From assembly GCF_014837035.1 (NCBI RefSeq), contig NZ_JACSPS010000001.1:614374-678373 (forward strand): a stretch of DNA of 64,000 nucleotides, in the 5' to 3' direction. Made by a program: the position numbers and the translations under genes. Origin of the DNA: Kaistella pullorum (lineage in GTDB: Bacteria > Bacteroidota > Bacteroidia > Flavobacteriales > Weeksellaceae). Shown here piece after piece: positions 37,108 to 45,310 of the stretch. Below the pieces are notes generated by a model that made no database searches, was not told where the DNA came from, and saw only the letters and a list, made by a program, of their open reading frames with translations. The number at the start of each line of letters is the position of its first letter. Position 1 is the stretch's first letter.

Positions 37108-38220
37108 ATGAACAGAAAACTGAAAATATTAGTGAGCGGCGGCGGAACAGGTGGACACATCTTTCCCGCGATTGCCATTGCTGACGAGCTCCGAAAAAGA
37201 TTTCCGGATGCCGAGTTTCTGTTCATTGGCGCAAACGGCAAGATGGAAATGGAAAAGGTTCCGCAGGCAGGCTACCGGATTCTTGGCCTTAATATTTCGG
37301 GCTTTGACCGCGGAAATCTGCTTAAAAATGTCAATCTGCCATTTAAGATTGTATCCGCGCTGGTGAAGATGAGGCATATCATCAAGGTTTTCAAACCTGA
37401 TTTTGCAATCGGAACCGGAGGATTTGCAAGTGGTCCGGCCCTGTTTGCAGCGGCGTTTTCGGGTGCACCCATTTTCCTGCAGGAGCAGAATTCGCTCCCG
37501 GGCAAAACGAATATGTTTTTGGCTAAAAAAGCCCACGCAGTATTCACAGCCTATCCAAACATGGAAAAGTTTTTCTCCGGAACCAAAACTTTATTCCTCG
37601 GAAATCCTATCAGAAATTCAATCGTGCAGGATTTTATTGATTCTGAAACTGCCAAAGAAAAACTAGGTTTGGATCCACACAAACTCACGATACTTTCGGT
37701 CGGAGGTTCATTGGGTTCACGTACGCTGAACAATGCCTGGAAAGCCAATCTTCAGAAAGTACTCGATAAAGATTATCAACTGATCTGGCAAACCGGAAAG
37801 ACCGACTATCAAACGATATATCACGAAACCGAAAGCCGCCAGTGCCGTAATCTGCAAATCGCAGAATTCATCAGCAACATGCATCTTGCGTATTCGGCTG
37901 CTGATGTTATCGTTTCGCGCGCGGGTGCAATCTCGATTTCCGAACTGGCGATCGCCGGCAAAGCTGTGCTGTTGGTGCCGTTTCCGTATGCCGCGGAAGA
38001 TCATCAGACGAAAAATGCGCAGACTTTGGTAGAGAAAAACGCCGCACGAATGGTAAAAGATTCAGAGATGGAGGCCAAATTTTGGTCAACGGTGACCGAA
38101 ATTGCCGAAAATGAAAATCTACGCCGAGAAATGGCTGAGAACATCGCGTTTTTTGCAAAACCAAATGCTACAGAGCAAATAGTTGACGAAGTATTGTCAT
38201 CACTACAAATTAGAGCTTAA
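37108..38220 (+). CDS. murG: UDP-N-acetylglucosamine transferase MurG
   Basis: Converts lipid I to lipid II at the inner face of the membrane. The 370-residue GT-B protein has SGGGTGGHIFPAIAIADEL (about residues 10-28), GTGGFASGP, QEQNSLPGKTN, VGGSLGSRTLN and SRAGAISISELAIAG, the expected donor and acceptor motifs. Confidence 0.97.
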   Translation: MNRKLKILVSGGGTGGHIFPAIAIADELRKRFPDAEFLFIGANGKMEMEKVPQAGYRILGLNISGFDRGNLLKNVNLPFKIVSALVKMRHIIKVFKPDFAIGTGGFASGPALFAAAFSGAPIFLQEQNSLPGKTNMFLAKKAHAVFTAYPNMEKFFSGTKTLFLGNPIRNSIVQDFIDSETAKEKLGLDPHKLTILSVGGSLGSRTLNNAWKANLQKVLDKDYQLIWQTGKTDYQTIYHETESRQCRNLQIAEFISNMHLAYSAADVIVSRAGAISISELAIAGKAVLLVPFPYAAEDHQTKNAQTLVEKNAARMVKDSEMEAKFWSTVTEIAENENLRREMAENIAFFAKPNATEQIVDEVLSSLQIRA

Positions 38221-38228
38221 GAACTGAA

Positions 38229-39608
38229 ATGAAAACTTTAGAATCATACCAGAATTTTTACTTTGTCGGCATCGGCGGCATCGGCATGAGTGCACTGTCG
38301 CGCTATTTCCACGCGGCTGGCAACAGGGTTTTGGGCTATGATCGAACGGTAACAAAACTCACGGAAACACTGGTATCAGAAGGTATCACTATTTCTTTTG
38401 TGGATGAAATTGGTGATGATATTCGCGCGTTGAATCCTGAAAATACGTTGGTGATCTACACGCCGGCGATTAAAAAACTTGGCATTTTACATTATTTTAA
38501 TGCTAATGGCTTCACAGTCCTTAAAAGAGCTAAAGTTTTAGGGCTGATAACAGAAAATACCGTCAGTATTGCCGTGGCCGGAACACACGGAAAGACTACT
38601 ACATCTTCGCTGATGGCGCATTTGTGCAAAGTGGCTGATTTGCCGTTTTCTGCCTTCCTTGGTGGCATCGCTGAGAATTTTAAATCGAATTTCGCCTACA
38701 ACGGAACCGAGATTTCGGTGATGGAAGCCGATGAATATGACCGAAGTTTTCTTCAGCTGTCGCCGGATTGGGCCGTGGTCACATCTATTGATGCAGATCA
38801 TCTCGATATTTATGGCGATACGGCCACGATAGAACAGGGCTTCCGCGATTTTGCGGCGCTGGTGGAAAGTGACCGTCAGATTTTTGTACGGAAAGGCATC
38901 GATATCGGTCGGCCTGCCGTAACCTATGCGGTAAATGAGCCTGCAGATTATTACTCAGACAACATCCGCGAAGTTGGCGACAGGATTTCGTTTGATTTTC
39001 ATTCGAAAAATTCCGCGCTGACCACTTTCGAATGGGAAATTCCGGGGATTCACAATGTAGAAAACGCTACGGCTGCTATCGCATTGCTCCAAACTTATGG
39101 CGTATCAACTGAAGTTTTGCAGCGTGGAATTTCCAGTTTTAAAGGCATAAAACGACGATATACAAAACACAGATTTGGCAACGGAAAAATCTACATCGAC
39201 GATTATGCGCACCACCCAACGGAGCTGAACGCGGTGATTGGTTCGATAAAGACTTTCTATCCTGAGAAGAAACTTCTGGTGGTATTCCAGCCGCATCTTT
39301 TCAGCCGTACACGTGATTTTGCTGACGCTTTCGCCGATAGTCTGGAAGCTGCAGACGAACTTTTGCTGCTGGATATCTATCCGGCGCGTGAACTGCAGGA
39401 AAATTACCAGGGAGTGACATCAAACTGGCTGGCGGAAAGGATCAAGATTAAAGAAAAACAGGTGGTCAGCCTCGCCGAAACATTTGAAAAAATAAAAGAA
39501 AAAGATTTCGACGTGCTGCTTACAGTGGGCGCCGGAAACATAGATACGCTGTATGATGAGATAGTAAACTGGCAGGGTAGTCTGTCTAAAGTTGACGCAA
39601 ACGGATGA
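38229..39608 (+). CDS. murC: UDP-N-acetylmuramate--L-alanine ligase
   Basis: Adds the first amino acid to UDP-MurNAc. The 459-residue protein has GIGGIGMSALSRYF (about residues 14-27), AGTHGKTTTSSLMAH, EADEYDRSFLQL, and DDYAHHPTELNAVI. It is the normal short form without a fused ligase domain. The last four bases (ATGA) overlap the ftsQ start. Confidence 0.97.
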   Translation: MKTLESYQNFYFVGIGGIGMSALSRYFHAAGNRVLGYDRTVTKLTETLVSEGITISFVDEIGDDIRALNPENTLVIYTPAIKKLGILHYFNANGFTVLKRAKVLGLITENTVSIAVAGTHGKTTTSSLMAHLCKVADLPFSAFLGGIAENFKSNFAYNGTEISVMEADEYDRSFLQLSPDWAVVTSIDADHLDIYGDTATIEQGFRDFAALVESDRQIFVRKGIDIGRPAVTYAVNEPADYYSDNIREVGDRISFDFHSKNSALTTFEWEIPGIHNVENATAAIALLQTYGVSTEVLQRGISSFKGIKRRYTKHRFGNGKIYIDDYAHHPTELNAVIGSIKTFYPEKKLLVVFQPHLFSRTRDFADAFADSLEAADELLLLDIYPARELQENYQGVTSNWLAERIKIKEKQVVSLAETFEKIKEKDFDVLLTVGAGNIDTLYDEIVNWQGSLSKVDANG

Positions 39609-40465
39609 AAAAGAAGTTCAGAATATTAAAGATATTGATCACCGTAATCATCTTCGGATTTTTGCTGAGCTTTTCATTGAAGAGATTCAACAGCAAACCG
39701 ATGGAAAAAGTTGCGGTAAATCTGATCAAAACCTCGCAGCCCGTGTATTTCATCGATGAGAAAGACGTGCGCGAAATCGTGCGGAAATCTAATCCTTCCG
39801 GCATCGTAGGTGAGATCAATATTCCGGAACTCGAGAAGAAACTCAACAGTTTGCCGGCTGTGGACAGCGCTAATGTATATTTAAATCTGAACGGAAACCT
39901 GAATTTGGACATCAAACAGAAGGTTCCGGCCTTCAGACTCACCAAAGGTGATGAGGATTTCTATGTGGATGAGAACGGTGTGGAGTTTCCGATATCGAAA
40001 AACTACTCCTTTCCGTGCATGCTTGTTACCGGTAATGTGCCGCGCGAAGACTATACAAGTATTGCAGAACTGGTGCAGACCATTGATAAAGACCCATTCG
40101 GAAAAAAGTTTTTCATCGGGATATCAAAAGAAAAAGGCGGTTATAATCTGCTGACAAGCCAGGGCAACTATAAGGTTGAGATTGGTGACCTTGATAATAT
40201 TCCTTTGAAAGTGAAAGGTTTTAAAGCATTTGTAGAAAAGTTTTTGGTTTATCAGCAACCTGAAAAATACACGAGGGTTTCGGTAAAATACAGTAACCAA
40301 ATTGTAACGACGCTGAACCCACACTTTGCGGAAAACGACAGCATCCTGAAAGTGGGCAACCGCGAACTTGCAAAGATTCCGGTGCAGCCTGCAGCGAATT
40401 CAGGCCGGGAAAAAAAGCCGGAAAGCAGCGCTTCAAAAGCGAAGGAAAAGAAATCGAACACATGA
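39605..40465 (+). CDS. ftsQ: cell division protein FtsQ
   Basis: Bitopic divisome scaffold that links FtsL/FtsB. The 286-residue protein has a basic tail, a membrane helix (about residues 8-24), a POTRA-like segment (VDSANVYLNLNGNLNLDIKQ) and the beta domain with DEDFYVDENGVEFPIS. The end is a Lys/Ser-rich disordered tail (GREKKPESSASKAKEKK). Placement between murC and ftsA supports the call despite low motif conservation in this family. Confidence 0.9.
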   Translation: MKKKFRILKILITVIIFGFLLSFSLKRFNSKPMEKVAVNLIKTSQPVYFIDEKDVREIVRKSNPSGIVGEINIPELEKKLNSLPAVDSANVYLNLNGNLNLDIKQKVPAFRLTKGDEDFYVDENGVEFPISKNYSFPCMLVTGNVPREDYTSIAELVQTIDKDPFGKKFFIGISKEKGGYNLLTSQGNYKVEIGDLDNIPLKVKGFKAFVEKFLVYQQPEKYTRVSVKYSNQIVTTLNPHFAENDSILKVGNRELAKIPVQPAANSGREKKPESSASKAKEKKSNT

Positions 40466-40508
40466 TGAATAAAATTTAAATAATTAAAAAAAATCAAATC
40501 GGCATAAA

Positions 40509-41867
40509 ATGGAAAATCACGAGTATTCAGTAGGCCTCGACATCGGTACCACAAAGATTGTGGCCATCGTCGGGCGCCGAAACACACACGGTAAAATAGA
40601 TGTGCTGGGTGTGGGCACAGCAAGAAGTCTTGGGGTTCACAAAGGTATTGTGAACAATATTTCGCAGACAATTCAGTCAATCAGGGCAGCTGTGATGCAG
40701 GCACAGACCAGTTCTGGGGTAGAGATCCGCAAAGTCACTGTAGGTATCGCGGGCAAACATATCCGTTCGCTGCAGCATTCCGACTATATCATGCGCGAAA
40801 ACCCAGACCAGTACATCACAGAAGACGACATCGAGAAACTGAAAGAGCAGGTAAAAAAGTTGGTCATGCTCCCGGGCGAAGAAATAATTCACGTGCTTCC
40901 GCAGGAATATAAGATAGATTCGGAAGGTGAAATTCACGAACCTATCGGCATGCACGGAAAGCGTTTGGAAGCTAACTTTCACGTGGTGGTAGGCCAAATG
41001 GGCAGCATTCGGAATATTGCGCGCTGCGTAAAAGAAGCAGGTCTCGAGATGGAAGCACTGACTCTGGAGCCGCTTGCGTCATCGGAGGCTGTTTTAACCA
41101 AAGAAGAAAAAGAAGCCGGCGTGGCCATTGTAGATATTGGCGGCGGTACTACTGATATCGCCATCTTTAAAGACAACATTATCCGTCACACCTGTGTGAT
41201 TCCATACGGTGGCGGTATCATCACCGAAGATATTAAAGAAGGATGCTCGATCATTGAAGCGCATGCTGAGCAACTGAAAGTAAAATTCGGCTCTGCGGTG
41301 CCAGAACTTGAAAGAGACAGCACTTTCGTTACCATTCCGGGACTTCATGGCCGTCCGGATAAAGAGATTTCATTGAAGACCCTTGCGCAGGTAGTGAACG
41401 CGCGCGTGGAAGAAATCCTGGAGATGGTAAACACAGAACTGAAAGCCTACGGAGCCTTTGAACAGAAGAAAAAACTGATCGCCGGCATCGTGCTTACAGG
41501 TGGTGGTTCAAACCTGAAGAATCTGCGTCAGCTGGCAAATTACACCACAGGTTTCGACAGCCGCATCGGTTTTGCCAATGAGTACATCGCCAATGATAAA
41601 AACCAGTCGCTGAAAGGTCCTGAATTCGCCACATCCATCGGGCTTTTGATGGAAAGTTTAAAGATCCGCGACAAAAAACCGGGCAGCGTGCCGGAACAGG
41701 AAATGGAGGTTACCCCCCAAGCCGCAGCAGAAACTTCAGCAGAAGTATTGGAAAATTCCGCAGAAGAGACACAGGAGAAATCGCCGGCCGAGAAGCGCCG
41801 CAAGAAGCTGACGATTGGCGAAAAGATCATGGAAAGCGTGAAAAAATTCTTTGAGGAGGTAGAATAA
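40509..41867 (+). CDS. ftsA: cell division protein FtsA
   Basis: Actin-like ATPase that tethers FtsZ to the membrane. The 452-residue protein has phosphate-1 GLDIGTTKIVAIVG (about 9-22), the 1C domain, VDIGGGTTDIAIF (about 212-224), and the adenosine motif LTGGGSNLKNL. After an acidic Ala/Glu-rich linker (about residues 395-430) the last 20 residues (LTIGEKIMESVKKFFEEVE) form an amphipathic helix, the membrane-targeting sequence. Confidence 0.96.
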   Translation: MENHEYSVGLDIGTTKIVAIVGRRNTHGKIDVLGVGTARSLGVHKGIVNNISQTIQSIRAAVMQAQTSSGVEIRKVTVGIAGKHIRSLQHSDYIMRENPDQYITEDDIEKLKEQVKKLVMLPGEEIIHVLPQEYKIDSEGEIHEPIGMHGKRLEANFHVVVGQMGSIRNIARCVKEAGLEMEALTLEPLASSEAVLTKEEKEAGVAIVDIGGGTTDIAIFKDNIIRHTCVIPYGGGIITEDIKEGCSIIEAHAEQLKVKFGSAVPELERDSTFVTIPGLHGRPDKEISLKTLAQVVNARVEEILEMVNTELKAYGAFEQKKKLIAGIVLTGGGSNLKNLRQLANYTTGFDSRIGFANEYIANDKNQSLKGPEFATSIGLLMESLKIRDKKPGSVPEQEMEVTPQAAAETSAEVLENSAEETQEKSPAEKRRKKLTIGEKIMESVKKFFEEVE

Positions 41868-41936
41868 ATTAAGAAACATCTGATGAATGATAATTGATTT
41901 CATCACCATCAATCATTATCAAAAAAAAATTAAGTT

Positions 41937-43757
41937 ATGGAAAACATGAATACCGCAGGATTCTCCTTTGATTTACCAAAAGGCAATTCTTCAATTATAA
42001 AAGTGATCGGTGTAGGGGGCGGCGGAAACAATGCGCTGAAACACATGTACGAGCGTGGTATCCACGGCGTAGATTTCGTGATCTGCAACACAGATGCGCA
42101 GACTTTGGATAACAACCCGGTGGCCAACAAAGTGCAGCTGGGCGTTACCATCACCGAAGGTCTGGGCGCAGGTGCCGATCCGGAAGTGGGCGAAAAAGCA
42201 GCAATAGAAAGTATAGAAGACATTAAGGCCGCGATGGGCCAGAATACGAAAATGGTGTTTATTACTGCCGGAATGGGCGGTGGAACCGGTACCGGTGCGG
42301 CACCTGTGATCGCAAAAGTGGCGAAAGACATGGGAATTCTCACCGTGGGAATCGTTACCGTACCGTTCAGCTTCGAGGGTAAAAGACGTCTGGAACAGGC
42401 AGAATTAGGTCTTGATAAATTAAGAAACAATGTAGACTCACTGATTGTCATTAATAATGACAAACTTCGCCAGCAGTACGGAAATCTTGGTTTCAAATCT
42501 GGTTTTTCCAAGGCCGATGAGGTGCTTACGAATGCCGCAAAAGGTATGGCTGAAGTTATTACCGGTTATTTCGATGTAAATATTGACTTCCGTGATGCCA
42601 AATCTGTATTGGCGAATTCCGGAACTGCACTGATGTCAAACGGTATCGCCTCAGGCGAAAACAAAGCCGAAGAAGCGGTGAAAAAAGCGCTGGATTCTCC
42701 TTTGCTTAATGACAACAAGATTACCGGTGCACGCAACGTGCTTCTTCTCATCCGCAGTGGTTCTGAGGAAGTGACGATGGACGAAATAGGCGTGATCATG
42801 GATCACATCCAGAAAGAGGCCGGCAACACAGCTGACATTATTTTCGGTGTGGGTACTGATGAAGAATTGGGCGATGCAGTGAGCGTATTGGTGATTGCGA
42901 CTGGTTTTGCGAAAGAGCACGAAAAACATTCAGGTATTTCAGAGAAAATAAAGATTTCCCTGTCTGATACTATTTCACCTAAAGGTCATCAGGAATCTCC
43001 GTTCAACTACCGCGACAGCCGTGAAGAAATGAAACGCGAAGAACGCAAAGGACTTTTTGTTCTGGATGATGAAGATGATGCTCCGGCACCAAACTCAGGT
43101 TCAAGAACGCCGGAAGCGCGCGCTACTTCAGGAAAGGCGCAATCCTCGGAGGCACAGTTTTTCAGCCTGACGGAGACAGAACTTCCGGAGCAAACTTTCA
43201 ACCTGAATACGCCGGAGCGCCCTGTGGACCTGTTTTCATTTGACCAGACTAATGATTTTCCGGAATCTCAGGCAATCACGTTTGAATTCGATACAAAGCC
43301 GGCAGACGATGAGGCAGACTTCTTTAAAGTAGAAGAGAAAAACGAAATCAATTTTTTCGTAAACGAACCGACTGATGAGCCGAAAGCTGAAATTGCACAG
43401 CCGAAAGCACAAGCCAGCGTGCAGCCGGTTCCCGCTTCTGAAGCTATCGTAGAAAAGACAGAAGAGAAAAGCGCTGAAGTAGAGAAATTCGAGATTGAGG
43501 ACGATTTTACGTTTATCACCAAGCCCGCATCAAGCGAAAAGGTGACTGAAAGAAGAAATAAACTTAAAGAATTTAATTCCCGCTACCAGACCGCTGAAGC
43601 CGACAATGATTTCGAAAAAATACCGGCTTTCCGCCGGAAAAACATTTCGATTGAGGGCAGCAAACCATCTGAGCAGCGCATCAGCAGCTTCTTGAGCGAT
43701 GAAAACGGAAGAGTGCAGGTACGTGAAAACAGATTCCTGAATAAAGATGTAGACTAA
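41937..43757 (+). CDS. ftsZ: cell division protein FtsZ with long C-terminal region
   Basis: Tubulin-like GTPase that forms the division ring. GTP-binding signature GGGTGTG is at residues 114-120, with GVGGGGNNAL at 26-33 and NTDAQ near 51. The globular part ends near residue 330. A long linker follows, rich in Glu, Pro, Ala and Phe. The C-terminal peptide-like motif KIPAFRRK is not at the very end; 38 residues follow, ending RENRFLNKDVD. The protein is 606 residues, far above the usual 380-400. Upstream, the ftsA-ftsZ gap contains an imperfect hairpin (41888-41921). Confidence 0.96.
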   Translation: MENMNTAGFSFDLPKGNSSIIKVIGVGGGGNNALKHMYERGIHGVDFVICNTDAQTLDNNPVANKVQLGVTITEGLGAGADPEVGEKAAIESIEDIKAAMGQNTKMVFITAGMGGGTGTGAAPVIAKVAKDMGILTVGIVTVPFSFEGKRRLEQAELGLDKLRNNVDSLIVINNDKLRQQYGNLGFKSGFSKADEVLTNAAKGMAEVITGYFDVNIDFRDAKSVLANSGTALMSNGIASGENKAEEAVKKALDSPLLNDNKITGARNVLLLIRSGSEEVTMDEIGVIMDHIQKEAGNTADIIFGVGTDEELGDAVSVLVIATGFAKEHEKHSGISEKIKISLSDTISPKGHQESPFNYRDSREEMKREERKGLFVLDDEDDAPAPNSGSRTPEARATSGKAQSSEAQFFSLTETELPEQTFNLNTPERPVDLFSFDQTNDFPESQAITFEFDTKPADDEADFFKVEEKNEINFFVNEPTDEPKAEIAQPKAQASVQPVPASEAIVEKTEEKSAEVEKFEIEDDFTFITKPASSEKVTERRNKLKEFNSRYQTAEADNDFEKIPAFRRKNISIEGSKPSEQRISSFLSDENGRVQVRENRFLNKDVD

Positions 43758-43758
43758 A

Positions 43759-43790
43759 AATTTCGGTGGATATTCACACCATCGAAATCT
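43759..43790 (+). terminator. hairpin after ftsZ
   Basis: ATTTCGGTGG pairs with CCATCGAAAT (one G-U), 9-base loop, followed by a moderately T-rich stretch (CTATTTATTT). It may weaken readthrough from the division cluster into yqeY. Confidence 0.5.
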
Positions 43791-43811
43791 ATTTATTTAA
43801 AACTTAGAATT

Positions 43812-44258
43812 ATGAGTTTAGAAGATACCATAAGCGATGCGATAAAAACCGCGATGCGTGAGAAAGATAAAGTTGCGTTAGACTCTTTAAGAGCCGTGAA
43901 AGCGCAGATCCTTCTTCTTAAAACCGAAGCCAAAGGTGCCGAAGTAAGCGCAGAGCAGGAAATCGCTATTCTTCAGCGTATGATCAAGCAGCGCAAAGAT
44001 TCAATGGAGCAGTTCACCGCACAGAACAGAAGCGACTTGGCGGATGTGGAAGCGGCACAGATGAAAGTGATTGAGCAATATTTGCCGAAACAGCTGACCT
44101 CAGAGGAACTGGAAGTGGAAATCGCAAAGATTATCGCTGACACCGGCGCTGCGGACATGAAAGATTTAGGAAAAGTTATGGGCACAGCCAGCAAAACTTT
44201 GGCGGGAAAAAGCGACGGTAAGTCGATTTCCGAAATGGCCAAAAGACTGCTTTCCTAA
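43812..44258 (+). CDS. GatB/YqeY domain protein
   Basis: A 148-residue helical protein matching the YqeY family (SLEDTISDAIKTAMREKDK, DSLRAVKAQILLLKTEAKG, EYLPKQLTSEELE-like block EQYLPKQLTSEELEVEIA). It is related to the tail of the tRNA amidotransferase GatB, but its own role is not established. It is the last gene of the division-cluster run; a hairpin separates it from ftsZ and a terminator follows. Confidence 0.9.
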   Translation: MSLEDTISDAIKTAMREKDKVALDSLRAVKAQILLLKTEAKGAEVSAEQEIAILQRMIKQRKDSMEQFTAQNRSDLADVEAAQMKVIEQYLPKQLTSEELEVEIAKIIADTGAADMKDLGKVMGTASKTLAGKSDGKSISEMAKRLLS

Positions 44259-44345
44259 GGTGCACAGACTGCGGTGATTGCTTTTTGCTCAGATATCCGC
44301 AGTTATTTTATTTGGATATCCAACCTTTGCATATCGATTTGATTT

Positions 44346-44382
44346 GAAGTCCCGCGACAATTGTTGTCCGGGGCTTTTTTGT
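44346..44382 (+). terminator. terminator after yqeY
   Basis: AGTCCCG(C)GACAA pairs with TTGTCCGGGGCT around a TTG loop (one bulge), followed by TTTTTT. Confidence 0.65.
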
Positions 44383-44402
44383 CTTCAGAAACATAAATTC
44401 CG

Positions 44403-44700
44403 ATGATAAAAAATTACATTTTGACAAAACTCACCACCATAGCTTTGCTGTACAGTTTACCCGCAAATTCCCAAGTCCTGATCCATCACACACCGCAGTG
44501 GTTTGGCCCAAATGCCAATCCCGTCCCCGAATTTACCGCAGCGGTGATTCCGGCCGAAACGAAAATCTCCCGCCTACAAACGACCCGAAACAGAATACTT
44601 TATCCAGTACACACGCGGCACCCAGCATTTTCTTTATCATCAGATGATGGCGGCTGCTTCTTTCAGCCTTAAAACTTTAACTCCCGATTTTGCCAACTGA
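44403..44700 (+). pseudogene. frameshifted remnant of an exported protein gene
   Basis: The first 53 codons encode a signal peptide-like start (MIKNYILTKLTTIALLYSLP, then ANSQVLIHHTPQW) and FGPNANPVPEFTAAVIPAET. Near 44563 the frame degenerates into a composition unlike protein (SRLQTTRNRILYPVHTRHP). The +1 frame from 44563 instead reads protein-like sequence (KRPETEYFIQYTRGTQHFLY, then HQMMAAASFSLKTLTPDFAN) to a stop at 44698. A one-base insertion, or a deletion with loss of the gene's middle, joins them. The intact family is not known to me. The short length suggests an internally deleted relic. Confidence 0.55.
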
Positions 44701-44800
44701 TAGGACGGCGCATCTCCGCACTGGACTGCCGGTAAATATTTGACATAAAATTTCGTAAATTTGTGGAATAATTTAATTTTAATTTTTAAAGTTTTCAGAT

Positions 44801-45211
44801 ATGTATCCAGAAGAATTAGTATTGCCAATGAAGGCTGAACTTACAGATAAAGGATTTGCGGATCTCCGTACACCGCAGGAAGTTGCGGAAGCGATTGGCA
44901 AAAGCGGAACCACGCTTGTAGTGGTGAATTCGGTTTGCGGTTGCGCGGCCGGTGCGGCACGTCCGGGAGTTGTTTTTTCACTTACAGGTGACAAAAAACC
45001 CGATAATTTGGTAACTGTTTTCGCAGGTTTCGATAAAGATGCCGTTGCAGAAGCACGTAGATTTATGGCGCCTTTTCCACCGAGCTCTCCCAGTGTAGCC
45101 CTTTTCAAAGATGGCGAGTTGGTTCACATGCTCGAAAGACATCACATTGAAGGAAATCCGGCAGGAGCAATCGCTGCGAACCTCCAGGCCGCTTACGACG
45201 AGTATTGCTAA
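44801..45211 (+). CDS. brxA: BrxA/BrxB family bacilliredoxin
   Basis: A 136-residue thioredoxin-fold protein of the YphP/YqiW family. It carries the CGC active site in VVNSVCGCAAGAARPG (Cys46, Cys48) and a C-terminal Cys136. Bacilliredoxins remove bacillithiol from mixed disulfides on proteins after oxidative stress. YpdA, the enzyme thought to recycle oxidised bacillithiol, is encoded 5 kb downstream, which supports bacillithiol use here. A TAAATTTG box at 44756-44763 lies 37 bases upstream. Confidence 0.92.
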   Translation: MYPEELVLPMKAELTDKGFADLRTPQEVAEAIGKSGTTLVVVNSVCGCAAGAARPGVVFSLTGDKKPDNLVTVFAGFDKDAVAEARRFMAPFPPSSPSVALFKDGELVHMLERHHIEGNPAGAIAANLQAAYDEYC

Positions 45212-45230
45212 CTATCACTTTAGTTCAAAA

Positions 45231-45261
45231 TAAAATTCCGCTTTTCAGGCGGAATTTTTTT
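45231..45261 (+). terminator. terminator of brxA
   Basis: ATTCCGC-TTTTCAG-GCGGAAT followed by seven T. Confidence 0.85.
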
Positions 45262-45296
45262 ATTTGAGCCAAACCGGAGCTTTTGGTCAAAAACAT

Positions 45297-45304
45297 TATA
45301 TTTG
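45297..45304 (+). promoter_or_regulatory. putative -7 element of the GH3 gene (TATATTTG), 6 bases from the ATG
   Basis: Perfect TAnnTTTG match ending 6 bases before the ATG at 45311, the same spacing as at mraZ. A TTTTGG lies only 11 bases upstream, too close for a standard -33. Confidence 0.4.
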
Positions 45305-45310
45305 TGACTG

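Noticed and set aside
41888-41921. Terminator or attenuator between ftsA and ftsZ
   Set aside because: The hairpin has a three-base mismatch and is followed by A rather than T residues, so I do not call a terminator.
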